A stretch of 64,000 bases of DNA from Dromaius novaehollandiae (taxonomy: Eukaryota > Chordata > Aves > Casuariiformes > Dromaiidae). Location of the stretch: contig NC_088111.1 in NCBI RefSeq assembly GCF_036370855.1, positions 19,813,501 through 19,877,500 of the forward strand. Direction: 5' to 3'. Positions 13,346 through 27,129 of the stretch are shown here, one piece after another (within the stretch, counting starts at the first letter, position 1; each line of letters opens with the position of its first letter). Below the pieces are notes generated by a model that was given only the letters and a program-made list of their open reading frames with translations, did not search any database and was not told the origin of the DNA. The position numbers were made by a program, and so were the translations under genes.

Positions 13346-15675
13346 GCCCGTTTTAGCTGTGCAGAAGTGCTGCCCCACTCCCAGACATACAATACTTCTT
13401 GCCGAGAAGGTCACTGAGGACTTCAAAGCCAGATTTGCGGGCTGATGAGGGGGGGGGAAAAAAAAAGACCTAAAACATTGCAGCCATAGGGTAGCTGAAA
13501 TAGCCACAAGTTGCATCCCACTCCGCTGCAAGTGCTTCATCCAGTGCGCTCACAGCTGAGCTTGCGTCAGCCTGCCAGAGGGCTGCTCTGCATTCAGAGG
13601 TCGCACCAGTACATCGCTCTTCCCCTGTCCCAGCAAGGGGCCACAGACATCTCATCATCCCTCAGGAGGTTTGCGGCCTTCCTGGAGCAGTACAGAGCTC
13701 TCCCGGAGCAGAGCCAGTCCTGGGCTCCGTCTCCCAGCCGGCAGACAGGCACCCGCAGCTTCACCCTCCCAGTTGCTCTTCCCATTCGGGGCCCCACACA
13801 GTTCAGCAGGGTCCGACCTCGCTCAGCAGGGTCCTCGCAGCCTCAGCCTCCCCAGGAGGCCCCTCGACGGCATGCCGGGGACAAACCTCACCAGTGAGGG
13901 AGGAAACTGAGACCAGGGGCTGAGTTGAGGACTTAGACTTTTCTTGAACTTCACCGAGCCGCACTGCGGAGCAGATATGCTGCTCTCCTGAACACCCTCT
14001 TCTAGACCCAAGGCAGGACAGGCATGCTCTTCGGGACCCTCCACCAGCACGTGCCAAAAGCCTTCCAGCGGTGGTGGCAGCACTATCTCAGCACCTCCAG
14101 GTCATTACAGGGTTTGCAGCAGTTTTTCCTCGTTTCTCCAGCACCAGACTTTCCATTAAACATACATATACACACACATAAGGATAGGGATTAAACTACC
14201 TGCAACATAGGCCCAGAGTCCATCTGGGAAAACCAGTCATGCAGACAAGGCTGGGCACAAGCATACCCACAACATACCTTAGACCAGCTTTAGGTTCCCA
14301 GGCTGAGCCTAAATGGAGACCCTGGGCACTGGGCCTGTGGGGAGGCCTAGGTGAGGCTGGCAAGGGCAACCACAGCCCTGGTGCTTGCTGAGAGCCCCGC
14401 AGGAATCTAGGACGAGGACATGGGTGGACACCCAGTACTGCTGTGCCGCGCTCCCTTGGGAACAAGCAAAGCAACATGCAGGGCTTCTGCAGGCAAGACT
14501 GAAATGAGCCTGCTCAGTATCTGTTCATCATCCAGTTCCAAGGATAGTGAATGCTAAAAACGCATGGGAGCAGCTCTCAGGGCAACCACTTACCCCAGGA
14601 GAGGACAGGGGTGATGCTGCAGCTCTCCAGCATCTCATCTCTGCTGGCCTGAGAGGGACTTTGCTGGGAGAACCATGTCTTCTGAGATGTCTTTTCCCCA
14701 CATTAATTTAAAGCAGAGTGAACAGAAGAGTCTTGAGCAGTTTTTAACAAACGCAATTAGGAATCTCTCCCATCTCACCAACACACGAAACAGCTGCTGA
14801 GAGGTGACACTAGCATGCTCTTCCTGCCAGAAGTCAGATGTCCCTGGACTTTCTAAGAGCCAGCAAAGGTAGCTTCCTAACTTGAAGCACTGGATGCAGC
14901 ATGGGTAAATTTTATATCACACTTCAGCTCGACGGATCAACATTCAGTCTCAGAACAGCTGGCCATTGTGCTGGTTGATGGACCTGCGAGCTGAGAATAT
15001 TTTTTACAATCCAGCAGGAAAAAAGTTAAATGTAGTTAGATATATAAAAGCAAGTCATGCACAGGAGAGAAAATGAACACAGTTAAGAAAGAGCCTCTCC
15101 CCAAGCAATATGTAATAAATAACAAAAGGAAAAAGTAAAGGCAGTGAATGTAATTTACAAGCTAGAAGCTAAGAAGTGTAGAAAACTACTGGAAAGGGAA
15201 GGAAGGATATTTCTATAACCAACAGAAGTACCTCAGGGAGCTGCAATACAAGTGCAGACGGGACAGAAGAGTTAATGAATACTTCTGTTCCCTCTTGGCA
15301 AGCGCAAGTACTGTGTTCATATCACAGTGCACTGAAATACTCCCCAGCAGTAATGGAAGATGGCAATAAATAGAAACCCCAGAAACAGACGGATTTAAAT
15401 CAGCAGCCCCAGAAATCTTGCACTGACGTTTACAAGGCGCTCCCAGGACAGCTAGCACTGGCTTTCAGTAAACCTCCCACTTTGTGGGAAGCTCTCAAGA
15501 CTGGCATAGAGATTTGCAAGAGGAAACAGGACAACACAGGTTGTCAGTCTGATGCCAGCTCAGGAAAATAATGGGAAAGCTGAAGCAGAGTTCATTAATT
15601 AATATGGCACATGATGGCAGGACAGAGCTTTTACAGATATCTTCTTGCATCAAATATCCGGTTGCATTGAAAAAT

Positions 15676-15720
15676 ATCAAGTGATTTTGATGAGAGCTAT
15701 TTTCTATAACATCACTTGAT
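15676..15720. repeat. 10-bp inverted repeat
   Basis: ATCAAGTGAT (15676-15685) and ATCACTTGAT (15711-15720) are exact reverse complements separated by 25 bases. Confidence 0.5.
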
Positions 15721-18700
15721 TGGCACAGTCCACCAGGCCAACCCTGAATGCTTGATTAACGCCCCAGAACAATACAAAATCAGAATAATGTACACTAAGT
15801 GCGTTAAAACTCTGTTAAAATGACTGTGCCACAAACGGTAGCTAGAAATGGAGGCTCATTGCTGAGTGAGTACTGCTAGCGAGGTGAGAGCCTTCATCAC
15901 CCAGCTTGCTTGGCAGGCTGGGAAAAGGCGAGCGTTTGGCATTCAGTCTTGCTGAATATCACCTCATCGTGCTGCGCAGAGAAGCCCCATTTCCAACCTG
16001 AGAGCTCAGACCCAGCTGCAAATGGAGGTTGCGCACGCTCAGGCTAGAGCCGAGACATGCATTTCTTTTACCAGACAGGCTCCTAGTCGTGAGAATTGAT
16101 TGGCAGCAAATCTTCCACTCCAGCAGAGGAAATGGTCATGCTCAGGTCAAAGGCTTTATAAGAGAAAAGCTCAAGGTCAGCCCCAGCGATGGGACCTGCA
16201 GGAGAGCAGGACCACCTGACCACCCAGTATCTCTGGAGCTTACGGCTAGAAACACCCTCTGCCTGGCAGATCTCCTGGGAGCAGCTCCCCTGGCCTCCCT
16301 CACCCATGGTTGTGAGTGAGATCCCCCCCCACCCCCCGGCCTCCCCAAAGCCACCGCACTTCTTGCATTCCCTCCCTGTCTCCTTCACTTGGGGCCTGAC
16401 TCCCTGTGTAGGATCAGAGCCCCAGATCTCTGTGTCCAGCGTGAGCTCATCACACTGATAAGCTGAGCTGCATCACCCACGCTGCTGCAGAGTGCACGGA
16501 GCCTGGGGAGCTAATTAAGGAAGGAGAAACTGCTCTCACTTGTCTTGCATTTTGTTACGCCCAGCAATCCCAGCTGCTGAAAACACAGCCCATTCTCCTG
16601 CGGCTGCCCAGCAAGAGGAAGCCCCATTCCCAAAGTTTAATGGGGGAGGAGGAAACATGAGGGTGGTGCAAGCAGCCTGGTTAGCAGGAAGGCAGCAGGG
16701 GGAGAGCAAAGTGAGCATCGTCCTCCCAGCCAGCCTGCAGCCTCCTCTTGCCCACCCAGCTCTGGTCACGAGAGGAGCAGGAGGAACTGTGCAGCACGTC
16801 AGTGCCTCCAAAGCTGTGCCTGAGGTTTGCAGGATCCCACCATAGCCAGGCCCCCTCGTGCCAGGCTGGCAGGGGCTGCAGGCACAGCATGGCTCTCCCA
16901 CAACCCCCATTTCTCCTCTCATGCTGCAGAGATGCGCAGTGGCGTCGTCAGCTTTCCTGCTCCCACCACAGCCTTGGTGAGATCCAACAGGGAGATCCAG
17001 CAAGATGCTGAGCGATCTTGGTGCCCGAAAGCCATGGAGCACCTCCCACAGTGGCCCAGTGTTTTGCAGCTCGTGTTTCCTCTTGAACCACAAATCATTT
17101 TAGCACTCAGGTGTATGTGAGTCACAATACTTCCATTTTTACCAGCTGCTTAACCTAGTTCTTGCTTATGTCCATTTGCACCTCTCTAGCCACTCAGCTA
17201 ATGATTGCATCATTTTACCTCTCACCCATTCAAGCTTTCAGCCTCCCCACCTGACTCCCCATCTGCCTGTCAACCCACTCGGCCCTCCGGCCAGCTACGC
17301 GGATTAATATATCTAGCCACCATCTCCTCTGCTGCTGCTGCCCCTCATCCCAGCTCTTACGAACGGCAGCCCGACACGGAGACGTAAATGTGTTCCCATC
17401 ACTGGGCAGTGAATCAGCACACAGGAATATCTTCCAGGTGAATTACGGACCCTGCTGATAAGAAGCTGGGAGACAAAAAATTCATTTGCCCAAGCTGACT
17501 GTAAAAACACTTCTCTTCTGACACCATGATTTGAGCAGTGGTGGAATTTAGCTCTAATTACGCTGTAGGAGAGAGAAGCAGGGACACGCTGTACGTCCTG
17601 CAACTCACAACGATCAGGACAAGCAATTCTCCCTTCTGGAAAGATTAACAGCAAACAGAGCCCGTTCTGTCTCCCCACTCAGATATACTGCATGGGCGTC
17701 TACGTTCTCCTGTGCACCTATGTACTGCTAGGGTGATGCACATATGTATGTGAATAACCGACAAGATGGTTGAAGGACACACTCCGTCTGCACCTGTACA
17801 CATCCTGGACAGAGAAAGTTTCACAGCTGTGCAGCACACACTTATCCATGAGAGCCTGTGAGAAATGGTTTCTCCATGCAGCAAGAGTTTTATTGAATTG
17901 CAGAAGTTTTCCTCATCCCAGATGGGACAAAAATTCCCCACAAATCTTACCTCTGACATGAAGCACCAACTTCAGCTGGACCTCCTCCCATCCTCCCTCC
18001 TTCAGTCATAGTGATGGTGTCTTCAGCAGCCCAGTCCCAGCCCGCAGCAAGGACAGGGGTCCCTGCAACCCCAGGGACACGCAGCCAAGTTCCCTCCAGC
18101 AAGAGCAGCACAGGCAAAGCCCCTTGCTTCTGCCACTAATTTCCCAGGGGAAAAGTTGTCACCAGATGGGAGGTGGGGGGAGGCCAGGCAAACTCCACTG
18201 CCACTGCAGCCAAGGCCAACCAACAGGTTGTTCCCTCCTGTTGTACAAACCTGGAGAGCGAGTGGATGTCTCTAGGTGATGATGTCCCGCCACATTTTGG
18301 GAACAGCACAGTTGAGGGACCTGCAGCAGAGACCATGGCTGCCCCAGCGAGTGCCCGTCGGGGTGTATATTGCAAAGACCAGCTACCAAGGCACACGGAG
18401 TGAGCCCCTCACTCAGGAAAGGTGCTGGGCATCTGGCTTTGAAGCATTCCTACTCCGCTGTGCCCTCACCACAGCCCTTGGCTGAGGGAGAGGAGTATTT
18501 GTCCATGGCTCCTTGTGGGCTGGTGCATCTCCCTCTTTTTCAACCCTCTCCAGACACAGGAAGACCTCAGAAGACTGCCAAAGCTTTTGAGGACTCAGCA
18601 CCATAGCTGCTCCCAGCCAAATGCCGGTAGCTCCCTCCTGACTCTGCCACAGATTGAGGATGCAGCCCAGCACTGGCTCAGCACTATTCAGGCTGAACTC

Positions 18701-20079
18701 CTGCTGATTTCTGTATAGTGCCAGGATCAAGTGTTTAGAGGAACAAAACCAATGTACATGTCAGCCCCACACCTCCCTCCTTCCAAATTCAACAGGGCAC
18801 CTCATGCACAGGACCACCGCCGATGCTCCCTGCGAGGACCATGTACTGGCCCCTTCCCAGCTCCAGGTCCCAGGAACTCAGCTGCGTCTTCGTTCACAGC
18901 CCTACCACAATGCCGCCATCCACTGACCGCGCTACAGCAGCAGGCAGGGATGATCTCCTGGAAACAAGCACCACACCAAGGTTTACCTGTCCATCACTTC
19001 GCCCCTCGAATGAGACCTGGAGCTCTGAAAACAGGGGATGCTAAAAGGAATAGTGGGGCAGCTCTGCTACAGCAAATACCTCGACACCTGGAATAGGAGC
19101 TGCCAAGTCACCTTCAGGAGCAGGAGGTTCTCTGCAGCCCAGCGCATCTGTGCATGGACATCTGTGCCATCTCCTCCCTCCTGCTGATCAGGATCAGGAA
19201 GACGGGATCAGAAAGGCATGAAACACCCCTCAGTTGTGACCCCCACAGAACAAAAACCTGACTGTCACATCAGCTTATCTGCTGCCATATCAAATAACAC
19301 AAGTGTTGTCATGCCTCAGACGTATGAGATTAACCCTATCTCACCCCACAAGAAACAGGGCTTTCCATGAGGAGGGAGCAGACCCTGTCCCAGGCACTGT
19401 GGGAGAAGGTCCCCAGGCAGCAGGACTGCCCAGTCTGCCCTGTGGCAGGCAGGTAGGGAACCCGTGTGCCTCTTCTCTTCCACACCAGACTGGTACACGT
19501 TGCCTCCAGACAGGGAAGCATCATCCTGCTCACACCTCCATGGAGCTGTTGGCAGGGCTGTTCTGAGCCCAAACCCAGCTTCTGACCCCGTGCTGCCTTC
19601 CCGAGACAGCAGCACCTCCGACAACTTGAGCTGAAAGCTTCTCAACTCCGTTAACTAAGGTTAGGACAGTTGCCACCAGCCCTTGTGAACTGGAGTCAGA
19701 TCTTCAGCAGAGCTCGCGGGATGCCAGGACTGCTGAGCTCGGATCTAAACCCACAGCTTTGAGTCACGCAGCTCGTCCAGCCCCATCCCTGCTCCATCTC
19801 AATAGCTCGTCCTGGCAAATTACTTTTGCTGTGTGTTTTTTTGTTGCGCAAAAATGAAAAGTGCTCTCGGTATTAGATTTTCCTGTCTGCGAGCAGCATT
19901 CCCTCAGGACTGCCGTGCTCGCCAGCAACACGCGCAAGATCTTTACAAGGAATATATTTTTATAGCCTCAGGGAAATCAAGCTCTATAGTCTGAATTTCA
20001 AACTTGGTTTTGCACCTTTTAATGAGAAATGGCAGCGAACATTGTCAAGAGAGGGGAAAATAAATTACAAGAGCTCCCG

Positions 20080-20950
20080 CGGGTGCTGCTCTCTTGCCCC
20101 GCGGAGGGACGGACAAGGGGCTGGGCAGGCTGACCGGCCGGGGCAGGGCCTCTGACGGGGACCCGCCGGGCAAGGCTGGGCTGGCCAGCCCTGTTGTGCC
20201 TCTCATAAGCAAAACACGCACTAGACACAGCCCTTCCCTGGGAGTCGCTTCAGGACTGCTAGAAAAGCAGGGGGCCAGGGCAAGATCTCCGCGTGGGTAC
20301 CTCTCCCCTGGAGCGGTGGGGACCCCACAAATGGAGGTCCTGTCAGCAGCACAGGACGGACATCACCTCCGTGGCAGGATGGGGCGCAAAAGTCTCTGCA
20401 TTCGGTGGAGGCAGGCGGAGAAAGCAGCAGTGACCCCAAGCCTCCGCCCACCTTTGGGAGGGCTGGGCTGGAGGAGGGGCTGCCAGCCAAGCCCCCGCTA
20501 ACACCAGCTCACGGAAAAACAGGACCTCCTGGAGCACCGGCACCACCCGGCCGCTCCCCCCCAGGCTCCCTGCCCGCTAGCCCCCGTTGGCCCCACGCCG
20601 ACCCCGACCTCACGGGCAGCACCAGCGAGCCCGGCCGGACCACGGGGCCCGGAGCTGCGGCCGGAGGGCGAGGAGCCCCCCCTGCCAGCCCCCTCTCGGA
20701 GACCAGGGACTGCAGCCCCCGGGCAGCTAAGCGGGGCTGGGACGGAGAGGAGCCGTCAGCGGGGCTTGCCGGAGCCGCAGTTGCTTTCGCCCAAGGTGCG
20801 CAGAGATGGCGCAGCCTCTGCAGCCCAGCTCAGAGCTCTCCCCCCGCTCGCGTCCCCCCAGGCTGACGAACGTTTCCTCCTATGACGCTGCTAATTGCAA
20901 TCCATTCTCACGCTGACGGATATGTCGCCCCGGTCCCTGCTGTGCTGAGC
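20080..20950. promoter_or_regulatory. Orphan CpG-rich island
   Basis: This is a dense CG block with GC-box-like runs, directly flanked on the left by an AT-rich stretch (19920-20075). It resembles a CpG-island promoter or first exon, but I can attach no recognisable gene to it. The density is judged by eye, not computed. Confidence 0.45.
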
Positions 20951-23900
20951 TCGAGGGCTTCGGGGGTGAAGCGTGGCAGCGATCATTCGCTCTGCACCTG
21001 GGAGCTGCAAGGAGCAAGTCCTCACCTGCTGCCTTTTTTTGCCTGTCCCCGGTTCCCTCTGCTCAGCCCTCCCAGGGACGGCTCTGGGGCACTGACGGGG
21101 CATTTCTGAAGTCATGGAGCACACCCCGGCCAAGGTTTTGGGTGAGGTGGCTGTGAGCAGCTCCCACCCAGGGCTGCAGGTCACTGCAGGTGCCACAGAT
21201 GGGAGGACAGGAAAGGTGACAGCATGTGCAAGGGCGCTCAAACCTCCACACTGGGTTGATCCTTCTCAGCATGTCTTCCTGCTCCCCATCCACCTCGTCA
21301 CCCTCTGGTTCGGGGAACATGAGGGGTCTCTCAGGCAACAAGCACAGCTAAATGGCTTCCCCGCGACAGACAGCTGCTCCTTCGGCAGCCCAAATCCTCC
21401 ACTTCTTCTCCAGCGTGGGCTCGTCAGGGCAGGGACTCACTGCACCCCTGCCCCGGTCCTCAGCTCCCTGTGCCCCGATGCCAGGGGAAGGGCCACCTGC
21501 AACCGCCGGTGACAGCGCGGTGCCACCCACACACCACCTCTGCTCTCTCCTTCCCCAGGCCCTGACCTGGGCCCACGAAGCAGCACCAGGGACCATCCCA
21601 TCCATGCCTCCCCACCCATGCTAGATGGGTGCGAGAGGCCCCTGTCCCCCCCACCCCGACCTGCCCCAAGAAATCCTTGCCAGGGTGCAGATAAAGGGCG
21701 CGCGAAGAGGCAGATTTCCGGGCAGCCCAGCTGAGAGGTGGAGCTGGCACCTTGTGTGCCAGGCTGGGGATAAGGAGAGCGCTGCGGCGGGTGCTCCTTC
21801 CCTCGGAGGGGTTGTCACCAGTGCGTTGTCCTCTGGAAGGCCCCTGAAAAACTCCTCTTTTTATGGTCCATAATCATAAGGAATCTAGGACTGCAAGAAC
21901 ATGTTTCGGTCATTAGGGATTTGCTTCCCCTGTGCATAGGCACAGACATCCTTGCACAGTGGTCAGGCCCAGGACAAGGTTACGTAGACCCCACGGCTGT
22001 CAGGAAGAGGAGGACGTGTGGCTAAAGGACATTTTTGTCATCATAACAGCAGTGCTCACCTGAGACACCGAGCTTGCCAGTGAACAGCAGAGGGGAAAGC
22101 AATTTCAGCTGGATTTGCCATAGCTCGGCCCCTTGCTGCCAACGGAAAAAGCCTCAGATACAATCTAGGAGAACGTGAGCAGCTATGGTCCCCCTTAAGC
22201 AGCAGTGACATCTGGCAAGAAAAGGGGAAAGCAAATTGGATGCAAACAGAGAAATGGAGCGAGAGCAACACTGAGATGTCCTCGGTGCCTACACGGGCGG
22301 ACGGCAGCGGGCTGTTTGGTAGCCTGCGAGACGAGGAGCGTGCGTGTTCGCACTGCACCCCTGCCCTACAGGCTGCTTTCTGCCTTTCTCTGTGCCTGTC
22401 GCAGGTCTGTTGCCTCTCAGCTCTTCCGATCCCGCAGCCTGAGCAGGGGAAACCAAGGCAGGAGCCAGGGCTGGCAGCCGGACAGAGCCAAAGAGGCCGG
22501 ATCCCAGCTCATCCAGAGAGCACTGGGACTGCTCCCACACTCACGGAGAAGGATGACACCACGCACTGCAATGGGGGACCCCCACACACTGCCTGTGACC
22601 CATGGGTGGGAAAAAGCAAAGTGCCCCAAGGCAGGACACAGTGGCTCATGCTGGCTCAGGCATTTGCAGGGCAGACCAAGTCCTGCATCCCCTCTGCCCC
22701 CATGGCTCCCTGGCAGAAGCAAACTCCAGGTTTGGAGCATTGGCCCAGCAGGACCTGGAGAACCCCCAGCCATGCCACCTTCTCCCAGCTGCTGTCTGCA
22801 TTCCCTGCCCAGGGGGCAAGGCTGGTGGCCTGTCCTGGTCACAACAACTTCCCAACCTCTCCTGCTTTCTGCCAGGGCAGGAACCACCCCAGATCATCAC
22901 GGCAGCCTGCAGCCAGGGCAGCCTAGGTTCAGGCCCCAGGGCCACCCGCAGCTGCTCCTGGGCCACGACTGCACAGCCCCGGCACGGCCGCAAGCCTGCC
23001 TGTTCCTCCCTGCACCTCACGCTGAAGCACCGAGGGGGACCGCAGCCGCGTGGCGAATGCACGTGCCGCGTGGCCACTGTGTTTCCATCGTCCCCTCGCT
23101 GGGCCCCGAGCTCACCTGCGGGCAGCTCCTGCCTGTGCCGTGGTGGCAGGTCGGAGGGGCCAGGCACGGCCTCCATCACGCACTGGGCCAGGCCACCAGG
23201 CCCTGCAGCCTTTGCCTGTCCCGGGAGAGGGCAGGAGGGTTGAGGATCCACCTCCGCACAGGGCTGGCACCAGCACACCGGGAAGCAGAGCCCCAAGAGC
23301 CACCGGTGCCCTGGGAGCCACTTGGCTGCAGAAGCCCTCGGAGGAAGGAGGTTTTCTCCCCCGCACCAAGAAAGCCCCATGGTTCACCCACCAGCCCGGC
23401 TCCCCAGCCCAGCGCCACATGGTGTCTCGTGGCTGGACAGAGCCCAGGGTCAGTGGACCAAATGACTCTTACTAGCTTCCCTCTGCTGCGCCTCCAAATC
23501 ATTCTCTACCTTCACCTCGAGAGCCAAGAACTGTCCCTCCACCTCCAGCTCTCCTCTACAACTTCAGCAGTTGCTCTTCCTAGTCTCTGTAAGACGACAA
23601 ATGCGAACCCCCTGTACAGGGCCTGCAACGCCAGCCTAAACCAATATGCTCACTTGGGTCAGTCCACTCCATAACCCCCATGAGATACAATACCCTAAGA
23701 CAGACTTTTCAGCTACAAGTCATAGATCATCCTCAGCCAGTCCAGCCAAAGCAGAGCCTTTTTGAGGCTCACACCCACAACTAAAATATGCTGTGGGGCA
23801 TCCTCATGCTAAGATCCCTTCCAGGATGGCTGAATGAGAGGCCTACCTATGCTTCTTTTCAGGATCTTGTGCTCCAGTCCTTCCAGTGCAGGTTGAATTT

Positions 23901-25450
23901 CCAGCAGGACTGAAAGCAAAATGTAGCACTGTCCCTGGCTGTGAACATCCAATAAAGAATAACTACAGCTTCTAGGAACTTTTAGTTCTTGTAGAGACAT
24001 TTGGAGCATGTCAGTGAGCCAGTTTCCCTTATCTGCTGCACCAGCTTTAGAAACAGGTTTTCCTCACCCTCCCCAGGGGACACATAAGCATGTGGAGATG
24101 AAACTGCTCTGTGCAAGGCAGCGATGACATGCTGCTTCCCATGGTCTTTGCAGAGGATGCCTACAGCACCAAAGAGAAAGCTTGCTCTTCATCTCAAAGA
24201 TTAGCAATGCCTCCCACATGAAAAGCATCACCCCCTTACCCAGCCTCCTTACAGTCCCAGGTGGAGCCAGATGCAAACTGGCGTAGTCCCTGCGTTAGGG
24301 TGATATTCTGCATCCCCTTCGGGCTAGAGCATGTAGAGAGCAAGAAAGGCCCCCTGCTGTCCCGAGATCCTTGATTCCAGCAGAAGGCACTCAGAAACAC
24401 AGCCAGGGACCTACCTGTGAATGGGAGCCATGGTACATACCCTTCCTCATCAGCAGCCCCTGCCCTTATGACTGTCCTCTGGGTGTTAAAGAACGTTTCC
24501 ACCATAGCTGGAAGACAGGGTGAGGCCAGGGGTGCTAGGTACCATTCCAAGCAAGTCCTGGCAGTGGCAATAGCTGAGTAGTCTGGCCTCAGCATGCACA
24601 AATACGTTTAATTTCATTTCCAACTCCAGGAAAAAAAATTATTGTATCTTTACAGAGCATTGTCTCCTTGCTAAGGCTAATGTTGCCTGCTCAGTGCTGG
24701 GACAACTGTCCCTGCGTGCACTCACAGAAGGGATAGCATGAGATTCTGCTCGCTCTCTGTCTCTACTCTGTGGACAATAAAGGAATAGCTGTTCAGATTG
24801 AAATAGGCTAGAGGCAGTCACAAAATAGACTTTCTTATTGCTCTTTGTCTGTGATTCTGCTCTGTCATTAGCTTGCTGCAGCGCTGCTGTGCAAGCTGCC
24901 CGACAGAAGCATCTCATCCATCTTAGTTCAAGCAAATCTAGTTCCTTTCCCAAGAGCGTGTAGAAGTTCAGCAGCAGAAGCCTGCGGGTCAGTGTCTTCT
25001 GTAGTTCCAGCAGCATCCAGAGAGCAGCAGCAAGTGCTAGATCCCTCATAAAAGCAGGCAGCCAGAGGATCCAAGCAGCAGATTTCTACTCCCTTCAGAA
25101 AAACTGAAGATTAGCCAGAAGTTCCCTGGGCAAGAGGGAGAACGAAAGGTGCTACCAGGAGAGATTTTGCTCATGAGCACCATAGCTTCCCGAGAGGGAG
25201 CTACGTAAAAAAGAGAATAAAATCCCCACCCAGGACAAGGCATATGGTCTGCTGACTATTTCATTCTGCTCCATTCACACAGCAGCTCTCATCAGCACAT
25301 GCATCAAAAGCCCTCGCAGTCCTGAAGACAGCCCAGTCTTCACACACACGCACACCCCTTGTGTTGCCAAACGCTTGCCAAAGATTGTGGCCCATGGCAA
25401 TTTGAGTCAACACTTATGAAGGGATGGGTAAGCTGCCAGTACCAACACAC
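20951..25450. other. GC-rich gene-less block, then ordinary sequence
   Basis: From about 21 to 23.7 kb, GC content is high and several frames stay open on both strands, including a 489-codon plus-strand frame (22205-23674). Composition explains this, and no family was recognised. From 23.7 to 25.4 kb the sequence is ordinary and I see nothing in it. Confidence 0.5.
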
Positions 25451-25457
25451 TGGACCC

Positions 25458-25588
25458 AGTAATGCTATCGCATTCCACCTTCCACCTTTCATTACTTACT
25501 AACACATTTACCAGAAAGCTTGATATTCATCAGTAGGAGCTGTTACTGCCTGCAGCCTGCAACAAAAACAATACACTGGCCCAGTACC
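25458..25588 (+). repeat. Direct duplication, copy A
   Basis: Shares with copy B the ordered blocks CTATCGCATT, TTCCACCTTTCATTACTTAC, AACACATTTA, GCTTGATATTCAT, GTAGGA and CTGCCTGCA.CCTGCAACA. It lies about 840 bases before copy B in the same orientation. Either this is a local duplication or two copies of an unclassified interspersed repeat. Confidence 0.75.
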
Positions 25589-26288
25589 AACCTCACCAGG
25601 CTCTGAAAGTGAAGAGCTCTTAGGGCCTTGTGACCTTTTCTTCTGCCCTCAGAGGTTAAGTGGAGAGAAGAGATAGGCTGTTCAATCTTTTAATCAGGGG
25701 ACACTTGTTTTATCTTTCAAATCACTGGGTACTGGCCAGGGCTAAGTGTCTCTTCTGTCAGATCCTACCTACCCTGCTGTTATCCTGTTCTTCTGTAACA
25801 CTGACCAAGGCAAAGTCCTGTAGCAGCTACCATTGCCACAGAGCAGTTCTCACAACACAGCCGCTGTACGTCAGTCAGAGCTGCAATCAGGGCAGCTGTT
25901 TTACCGTGCACACTCCTGCCCTCCAGAACTGAAGACTATTTTCATCAGAAGGAAACGACACACGCTGGGCTGCATGCAAAGTCCCTGACAGCAGGAAGCT
26001 GGGTTGGAGAGGATGTGGCAATATTGATTAGATACACTAGTGTGAATTAAAAGAGGAGCCTCCACCCACACACAAGGAGGGTTAAAGAGGAGCTCAGACA
26101 GCTCCAGAACACAGCAGAGAGGCGATTAATTATCAAAATACTCTAATCTGAGAAGCTGTTAATGGTGAGCAGTTCCACACACGCCTAATTGCTCTCTAAG
26201 CAGAGAAAGATCAGGAACAGAGCAGGGGCTGCTAAATGCATACAACAAAGTCATGACCACAGCTAGTTATAAGGCTAATTGACCAGAA

Positions 26289-26441
26289 TCAGTAATGAGT
26301 CTGCTATCGCATTAGCCCATCCAGGCCTCTCTGCCTTCCACCTTTCATTACTTACTAACAAACACATTTATTGATCAGCTTGATATTCATTTGTAGGAAC
26401 TGCTGCTGCCTGCAACCTGCAACACAAGCATGCATTGGACT
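26289..26441 (+). repeat. Direct duplication, copy B
   Basis: Second copy of the segment at 25458-25588, with a few small insertions (for example AACA after the ACTTACTAAC block). It diverges by scattered substitutions, so the duplication is not very recent. Confidence 0.75.
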
Positions 26442-27129
26442 AAGCACAGCATCAGCTGTCAAGTCCACAGACAAGGAGGCTGCAGCAGTCACAAGGCTGG
26501 CTCTACCCCACTCAGGATCTTGGGGGCCTCACAAAAAGGCAGAAAGGGAGATCACTGACATGAAGGGCCATGTGTGTCCAGAGCAGAGATCTATGCAGCA
26601 CAGTCAAAGCAACATACCTATCTCCCCATTTTGAGCAAAGAGCTTTGGATAGCACTTTGAACATACCAGGAGCCTGTATGCAGTCAAGACAGGCTCTGAA
26701 GGCCCCAATGTCTTGTAGGAACCTAGGCAAGCCTGCAGTCTTTCCCTCAGCACACACCTAGGCTCCTGGACAAGGTCCTCTGGTCAGGAAAGCTATCAGG
26801 AATGCAGGCTGGACAGGGCCTCTTCCAAACATGATGGACAAAGACAGTTTGGCGAAGTGCTTCAGGTAGCACTTGAGTGTCAGATGAGAGCTGGAAGTAT
26901 CTGTTCTACAGCACTGTCTTAAGAGCTACATGCTCAGGCTGCACAAACCAACACAGGCCTTTGAAGAGCTGCAAAGCTCTGCCTTCAGAGACCACTACTG
27001 TCTTCTCTCCTCCACCCTACCCAAGCAGCAATCAAGCATGCCCAACATCAGACCTAAGCACAGCCACTCACTTGTAAAAGACCACAGAGTCTTTGACACA
27101 CTTTATTCTCAGCACTGACACCCCACAGG
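26442..27129. other. Convergent flank of ROGDI, no gene seen
   Basis: Ordinary sequence between the duplicated segment and the ROGDI 3' end. In human the small membrane protein gene SMIM22 lies tail-to-tail with ROGDI. I looked for its hydrophobic segment on the plus strand here and in the preceding kilobases and did not find it. Confidence 0.45.

Larger units (their letters stand above)
8728..20070. other. No recognisable gene, 8.73-20.07 kb
   Basis: This stretch contains G13-class runs (about 10378-10391), a GGAT microsatellite (10448-10466), a pyrimidine tract (12775-12812), a small CpG cluster (12975-13200), a MIR/L2-like fossil (13255-13345) and a 10-bp inverted repeat (15676-15720). 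The many ORFs overlap on both strands without consistent codon use. No protein family was recognised. Confidence 0.5.

Noticed and set aside
22205-23674. 489-codon open frame on the plus strand
   Set aside because: Overlapping frames on both strands are also long here, composition is Pro/Ala/Arg/Gly-rich, and no domain was recognised. High GC with few stop codons explains it.
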